DNA of 64,000 nucleotides from Bacteroidota bacterium (GCA_015222165.1 JADFUS010000014.1:1-64000), one strand, 5' to 3'; shown: positions 1 through 10,322, counted from the first letter of the stretch. Numbers and translations are program-made. Notes: a model not told the origin generated them from the sequence alone.

Positions 1-64
<64 letters not shown>

Positions 65-219
65 ATGTTTTGGTGTCACAAAGGTAGTAAATAAAATTGA
101 GTATCCTAATTTTTAAGTTCTTTATTTTAATAATAAAGATTATAGTGTTGATTATCAGTAAAATATAATTTTTAGTAAAACTAAATTACATATTATATGC
201 TGAAAGAGTTTAAATTTTC

Positions 220-227
220 TATATTTG
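220..227 (+). promoter_or_regulatory. Bacteroidetes-type -7 element TATATTTG upstream of GH3-family gene
   Basis: TAnnTTTG match; overlaps the TTG start at 225 used by the ORF track, so the true start is more likely ATG 261. Confidence 0.55.
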
Positions 228-260
228 CATAGATTATTAAGATTAAATTTTTCTATATTT

Positions 261-1766
261 ATGTCAATATTAAATAATATAATAGAATTAGGATTTACTT
301 ATCGTCTTAGAGCGATAGAAAATATTAGAAAGAATCCAATAGAAACTCAAAATAAAGTTTTTAAGAAACTTATGAATTCATTGAGTCTTACCGTTTATGG
401 TAATGAGCGAAATGTGAAAAATAATTTTACATATTCAGATTTTAGAAAACATATTCCTATTGTCACTTATGAAGATATAGAGCCCTATATTAAAAAAATG
501 AGAATGGGGGAGAGTAATATTCTTTGGGATAAACCTGTTAATTGGTTTGCTAAATCATCTGGAACGACAAATAACAAAAGTAAATATATTCCCGTGACAA
601 ATCAAGGACTTCAGAAATGTCATTTTATGGGTGGAAGAGATTTGATTGCTTTGACAGCATCTTTATATCCAGAAACAAATCTTTTTAAAGGAAAAGCTCT
701 AACTCTTGGAGGAAGTCATAATATAGAACAACTTTCGCATGGCGATATTCGTTGTGGTGATTTATCTGCTGTAATGATAAATAATACACCATCTTTTTAT
801 AGTTTAATTAGATTACCAAAAAAAGAGACTGCTTTAATATCAGATTTTAATTTGAAAATTGAGAGTATATGTGAACAGTGTATAGATCAAAATATAACAA
901 CTATTGCTGGTGTTCCTTCGTGGAATTTAGTAATGCTTAATAAAATTCTTGAATATACTGGGAAGAAAGATATAAGTGAGATTTGGCCTAATTTAGAGAT
1001 GTTTTATCATGGTGGTGTTGCTTTCACTCCTTATAGAGAAGAGTATAAGAGAATTATAACATCTCCAAATATGAAATATACAGAGACTTATAATGCTTCG
1101 GAGGGTTTTTTCGCTATTCAAGATGATCCTAAAGATAAAAGTATGTTGTTGATGCTCGATTATGGTGTCTTTTATGAATTTATTCCAGTAGATACGCTAG
1201 AAAATTATGATTCAGCGATTCCTTTGGAAGAAGTGAAGAAAGATGTTAATTATGCAATGGTGATTTCAACAATAAATGGTCTTTGGAGATATCTTATTGG
1301 TGATACCGTGAAATTTACATCTACAGATCCTTATAAAATAATAATTACTGGGAGAACGAAATTATTTATGAATGCTTTTGGTGAGGAGATAATTATAGAT
1401 AATGCCGAAAATGCAATAGATAAAGCTTGCGAAGTGAGTAATTCTTCGGTTTTTGAATATACTTCGGCACCAATATTTATGCATGATAAAGTTAAAGGTC
1501 GTCATCAGTGGGTTGTGGAGTTTAGAAAAGAGCCTGAGGACATAAATCTTTTTATAGATACGCTTGATGATACTCTGAAAAAATTAAATTCAGATTACGA
1601 GGCGAAAAGAACAGATGATACTACCTTATTAAGACCACAAGTTAATGTTGTTCCTGAGGGGACTTTTATGAAATGGTTAGAAAGTAAAGGAAAAACTGGA
1701 GGACAGAATAAAATTCCTCGTTTATCTAATAGTAGAGATTATGTTGAAGAATTATTGAAATTATAA
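261..1766 (+). CDS. GH3 (auxin-responsive promoter) family acyl-adenylate/amido synthetase-like protein
   Basis: ORF 225..1766; motifs FAKSSGTTNNKSKYIPVT, YNASEGFFAIQDD, YRLGDTVKF-like WRYLIGDTVKFTSTDPYKIIITGRTKLFMNAFGEE; start adjusted to ATG 261. Confidence 0.85.
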   Translation: MSILNNIIELGFTYRLRAIENIRKNPIETQNKVFKKLMNSLSLTVYGNERNVKNNFTYSDFRKHIPIVTYEDIEPYIKKMRMGESNILWDKPVNWFAKSSGTTNNKSKYIPVTNQGLQKCHFMGGRDLIALTASLYPETNLFKGKALTLGGSHNIEQLSHGDIRCGDLSAVMINNTPSFYSLIRLPKKETALISDFNLKIESICEQCIDQNITTIAGVPSWNLVMLNKILEYTGKKDISEIWPNLEMFYHGGVAFTPYREEYKRIITSPNMKYTETYNASEGFFAIQDDPKDKSMLLMLDYGVFYEFIPVDTLENYDSAIPLEEVKKDVNYAMVISTINGLWRYLIGDTVKFTSTDPYKIIITGRTKLFMNAFGEEIIIDNAENAIDKACEVSNSSVFEYTSAPIFMHDKVKGRHQWVVEFRKEPEDINLFIDTLDDTLKKLNSDYEAKRTDDTTLLRPQVNVVPEGTFMKWLESKGKTGGQNKIPRLSNSRDYVEELLKL

Positions 1767-1786
1767 TTTTTTGATATATATAGCAA

Positions 1787-1823
1787 AAAAATAGAGTTTG
1801 TAAATTTTACAAGCTCTATTTTT
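1787..1823. terminator. Bidirectional intrinsic terminator between convergent GH3 and infC
   Basis: AAAAATAGAG TTTGTAAA..TTTTACAA CTCTATTTTT hairpin with A/T tracts on both sides. Confidence 0.75.
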
Positions 1824-1901
1824 ATATTTATAAGATTATCTAATCTATATGTTTTTAGTAATGACACACTATAAATGTGTTTCATTTTGATAAAGTATAA
1901 C

Positions 1902-2462
1902 CTATTTTTTAGGTTTTGGAGCGAGAATCATAATCATCTTTTTACCTTCAAGACGTGGAAATTGTTCCACTTTGCATAATTCAGCAAGCTCTTGAGCAAA
2001 TTTGAGAAGAAGAATTTCACCTTTATCCTTAAAAACGATTTCACGTCCTCTAAAGAAAACAAATGCTTTAACTTTTGAACCATCTGTCAAAAAGTTTTCT
2101 GCATGCTTAAGTTTAAATTTGTAGTCATGTTCGTCGGTGTTTGGACCGAAACGAATTTCCTTAATAACAACTTTCAAACTTTTAGCTTTAATCTCTTTAG
2201 CTTTTTTCTTTTGTTGATAAAGAAATTTTTGGTAATCAATAATTCGACATACTGGTGGCACTGCACTTGGTGATATTTCAACCAAATCGCAACTTGACTC
2301 ACGTGCAAAATCTATTGCATCACGAGTTCGCATGACTTTTGATTCTCCTACTACTTCTCCTACCACACGCACTTCTTTAGCGGTGATAAACTCATTGATT
2401 TTGTGTTGGGCCTCTCTTTTGTGCCTAAAACCAAATCGTCCTTTGTTTTTTAATCTCTCTAT
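1902..2462 (-). CDS. infC: Translation initiation factor IF-3, proposed ATA start (ORF track begins at internal GTG 2372)
   Basis: [32 protein letters not shown]...[25 protein letters not shown]; the conserved N-terminal segment [18 protein letters not shown] lies upstream of the GTG; in-frame TAG just upstream; AGGAGG 8 nt before ATA. Confidence 0.9.
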   Translation of the reverse strand: MERLKNKGRFGFRHKREAQHKINEFITAKEVRVVGEVVGESKVMRTRDAIDFARESSCDLVEISPSAVPPVCRIIDYQKFLYQQKKKAKEIKAKSLKVVIKEIRFGPNTDEHDYKFKLKHAENFLTDGSKVKAFVFFRGREIVFKDKGEILLLKFAQELAELCKVEQFPRLEGKKMIMILAPKPKK

Positions 2463-2531
2463 AGCTGTATCCTCCTATATTTTAGTTATACTTTGGTCTA
2501 TGTTTTATCTGTAAGTTGACCTTTATCAACG

Positions 2532-2539
2532 CAAAGATA
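2532..2539 (-). promoter_or_regulatory. Likely infC promoter -7 (TATCTTTG on minus strand)
   Basis: CAAAGATA on plus strand = TATCTTTG on minus, between thrS stop and infC start. Confidence 0.5.
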
Positions 2540-2621
2540 TATATTTCATCTAAATCTCAATGAAAAAAAGTGTTTTTTTACATTAAAATTTATAAAATCT
2601 TTGTTTAAAGGCAATTGACTC

Positions 2622-4559
2622 TTAGTTAATTGGTTTCACTTCGTTTTTTACAAGGTCGTTTACAAAATCTGCAAAATCGGAAATTTTCATAGTTCCCTTA
2701 TCTCCTTCTCCTTGTTTACGAACAGAAACACTGTTTTCTAAAGCCTCTTTTTCTCCTACTATAAGTGAGAATGGTGTACGTTTAATTTCGTTATCACGAA
2801 TTTTACGTCCTATTTTCTCATTACGGCTATCTACGCTACATCTAACATCTTGTAAATTAAGCTCTTTAGAAACTTTCTCTGCGAAATCATTATATTTTTC
2901 GCTGATAGGAAGAACTACTGCTTGTTCTGGTGTTAGCCATAGTGGGAAACGTCCTGCTGTGTGTTCTATAAGAACAGCAATAAAACGTTCCATCGAGCCA
3001 AAAGGAGCTCTGTGTATCATAATTGGACGATGTTGTTTATCATCTGCTCCAGTATATGTAAGGTCAAAACGTTCAGGAAGATTGTAGTCAACTTGAATTG
3101 TTCCAAGTTGCCATTTACGTCCTAAAGCATCTTTTACCATGAAATCAAGTTTTGGGCCATAAAATGCTGCTTCTCCATATTCGATAACAGTTTTTAGTCC
3201 TTTTTCTGCTGAAGCCTCTATAATTGCCTTTTCAGCTTTGTCCCAATTTTCATCGCTACCTATATATTTTTCTCTATTAGTTTTATCTCTAAGAGAAATT
3301 TGTGCGTTAAATTCTTTAAAGTCAAGAGTTTTGAAAATATATAAAACTATATCAATAACTTTTTTGAACTCTTCACTTAGTTGATCTGGACGAACAAAAA
3401 GGTGAGCATCATCTTGAGTAAATCCACGAACACGAGTCAAACCATGTAATTCTCCACTTTGCTCATAACGATATACAGTTCCAAATTCAGCATAACGAAT
3501 AGGAAGATCTTTATAAGAGTGAGGTTTTGCACGATATATTTCGCAGTGGTGAGGACAGTTCATAGGTTTTAATAAAAACTCTTCTCCTTCTGCTGGTGTG
3601 TGGATAGGTTGGAAAGAATCTGCACCATATTTTGCATAGTGACCAGAAGTTACATATAAATCTTTTAGTCCAATATGTGGAGTTATAACTTGTTCGTATC
3701 CGTATGCTTTTTGAACTTTTTTCAAGAAATTTTCAAGACGTTCGCGAAGAGCTGCTCCCTTTGGTAACCAAAGAGGTAAGCCTAGTCCTACACGTTGTGA
3801 AAAATGAAATAATTCAAGCTCTTTTCCGATTTTACGGTGATCACGTAGTTTAGCCTCTTCAATCATCTTGATATATTCATCAAGCATAGATTTCTTAGGG
3901 AATGTTACTCCATATATACGTGTAAGCATTTTATTTTTCTCGTCGCCTCTCCAATAAGCACCAGCAATAGAAGTTAATTTTATTGCCTTAATTATATTTG
4001 TTGATTGGATATGTGGTCCACGACAAAGATCTGTGAATGCACCATTTGTGTAAAAAGATATTGTTCCGTCTTCAAGACCATTTATAAGGTCAAGTTTATA
4101 TTCGTCACCTTTTTCAGTAAATGTTTTTAGAGCTTCCGCTTTTGTAACATCGCAACGAGTAAATTCTTCGCTTGTACGAGCAAGCTCAATCATCTTCTTT
4201 TCTATCTTAACAAGATCAGATTCGGTGATTGGCGTTTCAGAGTCTACATCATAATAAAATCCTTTATCAATGCTTGGACCTATACCAAATTTGATACATG
4301 GATATAGTTCTTGTAATGCTTCAGCAAGAAGGTGAGATGATGAGTGCCAAAATGCTTTTTTACCTTCTTCGTCTTCCCATTTGTGAAGGACTATAGTTGC
4401 GTCTTTTTCAATAGGGTAGCGAAGATCTTTAAGTTCTTCGTTAATAGTGATACTTAACACCTCTTTTGCTAAACGAGGCGAAATGCTTTGAGCAATTTCA
4501 AGACCAGTTGTACCGTTTGCGTATTCTCTTACGCTTCCATCTGGAAATGTTATATTCAT
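2622..4559 (-). CDS. thrS: Threonyl-tRNA synthetase
   Basis: 645 aa; TGS-like N-terminus, [57 protein letters not shown]. Confidence 0.97.
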   Translation of the reverse strand: MNITFPDGSVREYANGTTGLEIAQSISPRLAKEVLSITINEELKDLRYPIEKDATIVLHKWEDEEGKKAFWHSSSHLLAEALQELYPCIKFGIGPSIDKGFYYDVDSETPITESDLVKIEKKMIELARTSEEFTRCDVTKAEALKTFTEKGDEYKLDLINGLEDGTISFYTNGAFTDLCRGPHIQSTNIIKAIKLTSIAGAYWRGDEKNKMLTRIYGVTFPKKSMLDEYIKMIEEAKLRDHRKIGKELELFHFSQRVGLGLPLWLPKGAALRERLENFLKKVQKAYGYEQVITPHIGLKDLYVTSGHYAKYGADSFQPIHTPAEGEEFLLKPMNCPHHCEIYRAKPHSYKDLPIRYAEFGTVYRYEQSGELHGLTRVRGFTQDDAHLFVRPDQLSEEFKKVIDIVLYIFKTLDFKEFNAQISLRDKTNREKYIGSDENWDKAEKAIIEASAEKGLKTVIEYGEAAFYGPKLDFMVKDALGRKWQLGTIQVDYNLPERFDLTYTGADDKQHRPIMIHRAPFGSMERFIAVLIEHTAGRFPLWLTPEQAVVLPISEKYNDFAEKVSKELNLQDVRCSVDSRNEKIGRKIRDNEIKRTPFSLIVGEKEALENSVSVRKQGEGDKGTMKISDFADFVNDLVKNEVKPIN

Positions 4560-4576
4560 AATATATTTTGTTTGTA

Positions 4577-4594
4577 CCGCTTTACAAATAGCGG
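4577..4594 (-). promoter_or_regulatory. thrS 5'UTR hairpin resembling a tRNA-Thr(UGU) anticodon arm
   Basis: Minus strand CCGCT-ATTTGTAA-AGCGG, ending 17 nt before the thrS ATG. Confidence 0.45.
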
Positions 4595-4620
4595 ATAATT
4601 AGTAATGATGTATTACGCAA

Positions 4621-4638
4621 GTGTTTTTGTGAAAACAC
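4621..4638 (-). promoter_or_regulatory. Second thrS leader hairpin
   Basis: GTGTTTT-CACA-AAAACAC perfect 7-bp stem on minus strand. Confidence 0.45.
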
Positions 4639-4682
4639 ATGGATACTATACAGATGCTGTTCAGTCTCACGTTTATACACTA

Positions 4683-4690
4683 CAAAGTTA
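4683..4690 (-). promoter_or_regulatory. Likely thrS promoter -7 (TAACTTTG)
   Basis: CAAAGTTA on plus strand. Confidence 0.5.
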
Positions 4691-5019
4691 ATAAATATTA
4701 TCTAAATAAAGAAATACTTTTGTTATACTTATATTATATATAGAATGATAATCTAAAAATTCTTTATATTACTCTTACTTTTAAGATAGTTTATAGGTTA
4801 TTATATAGACAACTATCTATAGTTTCATTGCTTTTGTTTAAATATTAAATGAATCATAAACTTTTCAATTTAATATTTGTTAATAACACAAAGAACTAGT
4901 GATTTAGTTCAAATTGCTACAAATAGATTCTTACTTATTATATAAAGGCTAAAATGTATGTTTTTAATGGTATCTCTTATCTAAAAAATCAATATTGGAA
5001 AAAATAATCGCAAAAAGTC

Positions 5020-5048
5020 TTGCAATAATGTTATTTTTTATATCTTTG
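5020..5048 (+). promoter_or_regulatory. gdhA promoter (TTG -33, TATCTTTG -7)
   Basis: TTG at 5020-5022 then 18 bp then TATCTTTG 5041-5048; matches Bacteroidetes consensus. Confidence 0.65.
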
Positions 5049-5056
5049 AGCCGTGC

Positions 5057-5112
5057 AAACGAAATATAAACGAGGTCAATAAAAGAATAGTATTCTTTAT
5101 GAAATTTCGTTT
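5057..5112 (+). promoter_or_regulatory. Nested stem-loop in gdhA leader
   Basis: Outer stem AAACGAAAT/ATTTCGTTT (5057-5065/5104-5112), inner stem AAAGAAT-AGT-ATTCTTT (5082-5098). Confidence 0.5.
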
Positions 5113-5169
5113 TGTTTATGTTTACAGAAAACAAATACATTTAATACATTTCAATAAAAGAGTAAAACA

Positions 5170-6510
5170 ATGAATGTTAAAGAATTAATGACCAATCTTG
5201 AGGCTAAACACCCAGGTGAAAAAGAGTACTTACAAGCAGTACACGAGGTTCTTGAATCAGTAGAGGGTATTTATAACCAACACCCAGAATTTGAAAAAGC
5301 TAAAATTGTAGAAAGAATTGTTGAACCAGACAGAATCATTACTTTCCGTGTTGCATGGGTTGATGATAAAGGAACAGTTCAAACAAATCTAGGTTACCGT
5401 GTTCAGTTCAATAGTGCTATTGGACCTTACAAAGGTGGTATCCGTTTCCATAAAGCTGTAAACCTTTCAATGCTTAAATTCTTAGGCTTTGAACAAACTT
5501 TCAAAAATGCTCTTACAACACTTCCTATGGGTGGTGGTAAAGGTGGTTCAGATTTTGATCCAATCGGAAAAACTGACGCTGAAGTAATGCGTTTTTGTCA
5601 AGCATTCATGTGTGAATTATGGCAAAATATAGGTCCTGATACAGACGTCCCAGCTGGTGATGTAGGTGTTGGTGGTCGTGAAATAGGTTTTATGTACGGT
5701 ATGTACAAAAAACTTGCTCGTGAATATAACACAGGTGTTTTGACAGGTAAAGGTCAAACTTGGGGTGGTTCTAAAATACGTCCTGAAGCTACAGGTTTCG
5801 GTGCTCTTTATTTTGTACACCACATGTTAAATAAAGCTGGTAAAGATCTTAAAGGTCTTAAAGTAGCTGTTTCAGGTTTCGGTAACGTTGCTTGGGGTGC
5901 TGCTCTAAAAGCTACTGAGCTTGGTGCAAAAGTTGTTGCTGTTTCTGGTCCTGACGGTGTTTGTTCTATCGAAAACGGTATGAGCAAAGTTATGATAGAT
6001 TATATGTTAGAACTACGTTCTTCAAATAATAATGTTGTAGCTCCTATGGCAGAAAAATTCTCAGGCGTTAAATTCACTGCTGGTAAAAAAGCATGGAGTG
6101 TTAAATGTGATTTAGCTCTTCCTTGTGCATTCCAAAATGAACTTAATGGTGATGATGCAAAAGAACTTCTTGCTAATGGAATTTGGGCTGTTGCTGAAGT
6201 TTCAAACATGGGTTGTACTCCTGAAGCTATTAAAGCTTTCCAAGATGCTAAGATCTTATTTGCTCCTGGTAAAGCTGTAAATGCTGGTGGTGTTGCTACT
6301 TCTGGTCTTGAAATGACTCAAAATGCTGCTCATATTAGTTGGCCAGCTGAACAAGTTGATGCTCAACTTCACCAAATCATGGAAGATATTCACACTGCTT
6401 GTGTTACTTTTGGTACAGAAGAAGATGGTCACGTGAATTATGTAAATGGTGCAAATATTGCTGGTTTTATGAAAGTTGCTCAAGCAATGTTAGAACAAGG
6501 TATTATATAG
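5170..6510 (+). CDS. gdhA: NADP-type glutamate dehydrogenase (446 aa, hexameric family)
   Basis: GYRVQFNSAIGPYKGGIRFH, LPMGGGKGGSDFDPIGKTDAEVMRFCQAFM, GKGQTWGGSKIRPEATGFG. Confidence 0.97.
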   Translation: MNVKELMTNLEAKHPGEKEYLQAVHEVLESVEGIYNQHPEFEKAKIVERIVEPDRIITFRVAWVDDKGTVQTNLGYRVQFNSAIGPYKGGIRFHKAVNLSMLKFLGFEQTFKNALTTLPMGGGKGGSDFDPIGKTDAEVMRFCQAFMCELWQNIGPDTDVPAGDVGVGGREIGFMYGMYKKLAREYNTGVLTGKGQTWGGSKIRPEATGFGALYFVHHMLNKAGKDLKGLKVAVSGFGNVAWGAALKATELGAKVVAVSGPDGVCSIENGMSKVMIDYMLELRSSNNNVVAPMAEKFSGVKFTAGKKAWSVKCDLALPCAFQNELNGDDAKELLANGIWAVAEVSNMGCTPEAIKAFQDAKILFAPGKAVNAGGVATSGLEMTQNAAHISWPAEQVDAQLHQIMEDIHTACVTFGTEEDGHVNYVNGANIAGFMKVAQAMLEQGII

Positions 6511-6540
6511 TATAATAGATATATATCTAATTATAATTTT

Positions 6541-6570
6541 AGAAGGTCTGCAAAAGCAGACCTTCTTTTT
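6541..6570 (+). terminator. gdhA intrinsic terminator
   Basis: AGAAGGTCTGC AAAA GCAGACCTTCT TTTT. Confidence 0.92.
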
Positions 6571-6772
6571 TGTTTTATACTATAATTTTATGTATCTTAT
6601 GAAATATCTTTAAAATGTTGTAAGTTATCGAATATCAGCATTTTGGGGCTGTATATAGTTAGAATGGGCATTGTAGCTTAATATTTCCAAAAAAGGCTGT
6701 TTTTTTATCATAAAAAACACGTATATTTCTAATTTTCAGGCAAAAGAATTTGGAATTAAAAAAAATTGTCAG

Positions 6773-6780
6773 TACCTTTG
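6773..6780 (+). promoter_or_regulatory. Ribosomal supercluster promoter -7 (TACCTTTG), with TTTG ~20 bp upstream
   Basis: TTTGG...TACCTTTG upstream of rpsL. Confidence 0.6.
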
Positions 6781-6850
6781 CCCTACTATAGGTAAAGTAT
6801 GTTTTGTCGAACATAATTTATTATTAAAAAACGCAGTAAATATAATAACA

Positions 6851-7237
6851 ATGCCAACTATTCAACAGTTAGTAAGAAAAGGAAGAGTAAAGCCAGAGGT
6901 TACAAGTAAATCTCGTGCTTTAGATTCATGCCCACAAAGACGTGGCGTATGTACAAGGGTGTATACAACTACTCCCAAAAAACCAAACTCTGCTATGCGT
7001 AAAGTTGCTCGTGTGCGACTAACAAATGGTAAAGAGGTTAATGCTTATATACCAGGGGAAGGACATAACTTACAAGAACACTCTATCGTTTTAGTTAGAG
7101 GTGGTCGTGTAAAGGATCTTCCAGGTGTACGTTACCACTTAGTACGTGGAGCTTTAGATGCAGCCGGTGTAGACGGACGTACTCAACGTCGTTCTAAATA
7201 CGGTACAAAACGCCCTAAAGCAGCAAAGAAAAAATAA
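6851..7237 (+). CDS. rpsL: 30S ribosomal protein S12
   Basis: [45 protein letters not shown]. Confidence 0.98.
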   Translation: MPTIQQLVRKGRVKPEVTSKSRALDSCPQRRGVCTRVYTTTPKKPNSAMRKVARVRLTNGKEVNAYIPGEGHNLQEHSIVLVRGGRVKDLPGVRYHLVRGALDAAGVDGRTQRRSKYGTKRPKAAKKK

Positions 7238-7306
7238 TTAGTAGAATCTAATTTAATTAATCGAGGGTAATCCTCAATTTTAACAAAGTTTTAAGATTAA
7301 AAAAAG

Positions 7307-7783
7307 ATGAGAAAAGCGAAGCCTAAAAAGCGAATTCTACTTCCAGATCCTAAATTCAGTGACGTAATGGTAACTCGTTTCGTTAACAATTTAATGCTGG
7401 ACGGTAAGAAGAGTATTGCCTACAATATTTTCTATAATGCTATAGAAAAAGTAGGTGAGAAGATGAAGGACTCTGATAAGGCTCCTTTAGATATTTGGAG
7501 AAAAGCAGTTGAAAACATCACACCTCAAGTTGAAGTTAAATCACGTCGTGTTGGTGGCGCTACTTTCCAAGTACCAATCGAGGTTAGACCAGAACGTAAA
7601 ATGTCAATATCGATGAAGAACATGGTTCTTTTTTCGAGAAAAAGAGCTGGTCGCTCAATGGCAGACAAATTGGCTGCTGAAATAATTGCTGCTTATAATG
7701 AAGAAGGTGCTGCATACAAACGTAAAGAAGAAATGCATCGTATGGCTGAGGCCAACAAAGCATTCGCTCACTTTAGATTTTAA
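7307..7783 (+). CDS. rpsG: 30S ribosomal protein S7
   Basis: [17 protein letters not shown]..., [23 protein letters not shown]. Confidence 0.98.
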   Translation: MRKAKPKKRILLPDPKFSDVMVTRFVNNLMLDGKKSIAYNIFYNAIEKVGEKMKDSDKAPLDIWRKAVENITPQVEVKSRRVGGATFQVPIEVRPERKMSISMKNMVLFSRKRAGRSMADKLAAEIIAAYNEEGAAYKRKEEMHRMAEANKAFAHFRF

Positions 7784-7791
7784 ATAATATC

Positions 7792-9909
7792 ATGGCAAGA
7801 GACTTAAATCTAACAAGAAATATCGGCATCATGGCTCACATCGATGCAGGTAAGACAACTACTACTGAGCGTATTCTTTTTTACACAGGTAAAACCCATA
7901 AAATTGGAGAGACTCATGAAGGAGCCGCTACAATGGATTGGATGGCACAGGAGCAAGAACGTGGTATCACGATTACTTCTGCTGCTACTACAGCATTCTG
8001 GAAATACGACAATAATACTTACCAAATAAATATTATCGACACACCGGGTCACGTTGATTTTACCGTAGAGGTAGAACGTTCTCTTCGTGTTCTTGATGGT
8101 GCAGTTGCAACATTCTGTGCTGTTGGTGGTGTTGAACCTCAGTCTGAAACTGTTTGGCGTCAGGCTGATAAATATAGCGTTCCACGTATCGGATATGTAA
8201 ATAAAATGGACCGTACAGGTGCTGACTTCCTAGAAGTAGTTTCTCAAATTAGAGAGCGTCTAGGAGCAAATGCAATTCCTGTTACTCTTCCAATCGGAGC
8301 TGAAGATAATTTCATAGGTCTTGTAGACCTTGTCTATAATCGTGCTCTTATTTACAATGATGATGAAGTAGTTCGTGATAACTACCACTATGAAGAAGTT
8401 CCTGCTGAAATGAAAGCGGAAGTTGCAGAGTGGAGAAACAAACTAATCGAAGAAGTAGCTGCTTCTGATGATGCTCTTATGGAGAAATTCTTTGAGTCAC
8501 CAGAATCAATTACTGCTGAAGAAATAATAAAAGCTCTTCGTATAGCTACAGTAAATATGACAGTAGTTCCAATGTATTGTGGTTCTTCTTTCAAAAATAA
8601 AGGTGTTCAAATTTTGCTTGATGGTGTTATTGCTTATCTTCCATCTCCTCTTGATATGCCAGCTGTAGAATGTACTGTTCCTGGTGAAGAAGGTGAAATA
8701 GTTTTACGTCACGCAGATGTTAAAGAACCATTTACTGCATTGGCATTTAAAATAGCAACCGATCCTTTTGTAGGTCGTCTTGCATTCACTCGTGTTTATT
8801 CAGGTAAGCTTGATGCTGGTTCTTACGTATTTAATACTCGTTCAGGTAAGAAAGAACGTATTAGTCGTATTTATCAAATGCACGCAAATAAACAAAATCC
8901 AATTGACGCTGTAGAAGCAGGTGATATTTGTGCAGTAGTCGGATTTAAAGATATACGTACTGGTGATACTCTTTGTAAAGAAGGTACATGTGTTTCTCTT
9001 GAAACAATGACTTTCCCAGCTCCAGTTATCGGTCTTGCAATTGAGCCTAAAACTCAAAAAGATTTAGATAAATTAGGTGTTGGTTTAGGTAAACTTTCTG
9101 AAGAAGATCCTACTTTTACGGTTAAAACTGATGAAACTTCTGGACAAACAATTATTAGTGGTATGGGTGAGCTTCACCTTGACATTATTGTTGATCGTCT
9201 TCGTCGTGAATTTGGTGTTGAAATTAACCAAGGTGCTCCACAAGTTAACTATAAAGAGTCTCTTACAACGAAAGTTGATCATAGAGAAGTCTTTAAGAAA
9301 CAAAGTGGTGGACGTGGTAAATTTGCTGATATAGTTTTTGAATTGTCTCCAGTTGAAGATAATTCAAAAGAAGGTCTAGAATTTGTAGATGTAATTAAAG
9401 GTGGTAATATTCCTAAAGAATTTATTCCTGCTGTTCAAAAAGGTTTCGCTTCAGCAATGCCTAACGGCCCACTTGCTGGATTCCCTATTGATAGTATGAA
9501 AGTAGTTCTTAGAGACGGTTCTTTCCACCCTGTCGATTCTGACCAATTATCATTCGAGATTTGTGCTCGTAATGCGTTCCGTGTGGCGGCTGCTAAAGCT
9601 AAACCAGTTATCATGGAGCCTATTATGAAGGTTGAAGTTGTTACTCCTGAAGAAAGTATGGGAGATATCATCGGTGACCTTAACAAACGTCGTGGTCAAA
9701 TCAGCGGTATGGAGCAAAAAGGTACTGCCCGTGTTGTTAAAGCTAATGTACCTCTATCAGAAATGTTCGGTTACGTAACAGTACTTCGTACACTTTCTTC
9801 AGGTAGAGCAACATCATCAATGGAATTCTCTAATTACGCAGAAGTTCCAACAAACATAGCAGCAGGTATCATTGCTAAATCACCTAAGCATATCAATGAA
9901 TCAGAATAA
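7792..9909 (+). CDS. fusA: Elongation factor G
   Basis: [47 protein letters not shown], 705 aa. Confidence 0.98.
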   Translation: MARDLNLTRNIGIMAHIDAGKTTTTERILFYTGKTHKIGETHEGAATMDWMAQEQERGITITSAATTAFWKYDNNTYQINIIDTPGHVDFTVEVERSLRVLDGAVATFCAVGGVEPQSETVWRQADKYSVPRIGYVNKMDRTGADFLEVVSQIRERLGANAIPVTLPIGAEDNFIGLVDLVYNRALIYNDDEVVRDNYHYEEVPAEMKAEVAEWRNKLIEEVAASDDALMEKFFESPESITAEEIIKALRIATVNMTVVPMYCGSSFKNKGVQILLDGVIAYLPSPLDMPAVECTVPGEEGEIVLRHADVKEPFTALAFKIATDPFVGRLAFTRVYSGKLDAGSYVFNTRSGKKERISRIYQMHANKQNPIDAVEAGDICAVVGFKDIRTGDTLCKEGTCVSLETMTFPAPVIGLAIEPKTQKDLDKLGVGLGKLSEEDPTFTVKTDETSGQTIISGMGELHLDIIVDRLRREFGVEINQGAPQVNYKESLTTKVDHREVFKKQSGGRGKFADIVFELSPVEDNSKEGLEFVDVIKGGNIPKEFIPAVQKGFASAMPNGPLAGFPIDSMKVVLRDGSFHPVDSDQLSFEICARNAFRVAAAKAKPVIMEPIMKVEVVTPEESMGDIIGDLNKRRGQISGMEQKGTARVVKANVPLSEMFGYVTVLRTLSSGRATSSMEFSNYAEVPTNIAAGIIAKSPKHINESE

Positions 9910-9918
9910 TATTGCATT

Positions 9919-10224
9919 ATGAGTCAAAAAATTAGAATAAAGCTAAAATCTTTCGATCATAATCTTGTAGAAAAATCTGCAGAGAAGATCGTAACAACTG
10001 TAAAGGCAACAGGAGCTGTAGTTAGTGGTCCAATTCCTCTTCCTACACGTAAAAAAATCTTTACTGTGAACCGTTCAACTTTCGTGAACAAGAAATCACG
10101 TGAACAGTTCCAATTATCAACATTTAAAAGAGTATTAGATATTTATAGTTCAACTCCTAAAACAGTTGATGCTCTTATGAAACTTGAATTGCCAAGTGGT
10201 GTTGAAGTAGAAATTAAAGTGTGA
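9919..10224 (+). CDS. rpsJ: 30S ribosomal protein S10
   Basis: [25 protein letters not shown]...GPIPLPTRK. Confidence 0.98.
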   Translation: MSQKIRIKLKSFDHNLVEKSAEKIVTTVKATGAVVSGPIPLPTRKKIFTVNRSTFVNKKSREQFQLSTFKRVLDIYSSTPKTVDALMKLELPSGVEVEIKV

Positions 10225-10296
10225 TAAATCCGATTTATCGGTAATATATAAAAAAATGCGTGGAAGCTCTCGCAAAATTTGCAAGAGCCTCTCCAC
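10223..10296 (+). promoter_or_regulatory. Two hairpins between rpsJ and rplC; candidate ribosomal-protein leader
   Basis: GATAAAT-CCG-ATTTATC (10223-10239) and GTGGA.GCTCT.GCA...TGC.AGAGC...TCCAC (10260-10296). Confidence 0.5.
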
Positions 10297-10322
10297 ATAA
10301 TAATAAATAACAATTTTAAAAA

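Noticed and set aside
2332-2514. 60-aa plus-strand ORF over infC 5' end
   Set aside because: Antisense to the conserved IF-3 N-terminal region.
5617-6483. Antisense ORFs within gdhA (5617-5823, 6000-6209, 6256-6483)
   Set aside because: Low-complexity frames opposite a highly conserved gene; no start context or family resemblance.
6851-7237. Streptomycin-resistance changes in rpsL
   Set aside because: The [12 protein letters not shown] and [13 protein letters not shown] motifs look wild type.
7810-9686. Antisense and shifted ORFs over fusA
   Set aside because: Shadow frames of a conserved coding sequence.
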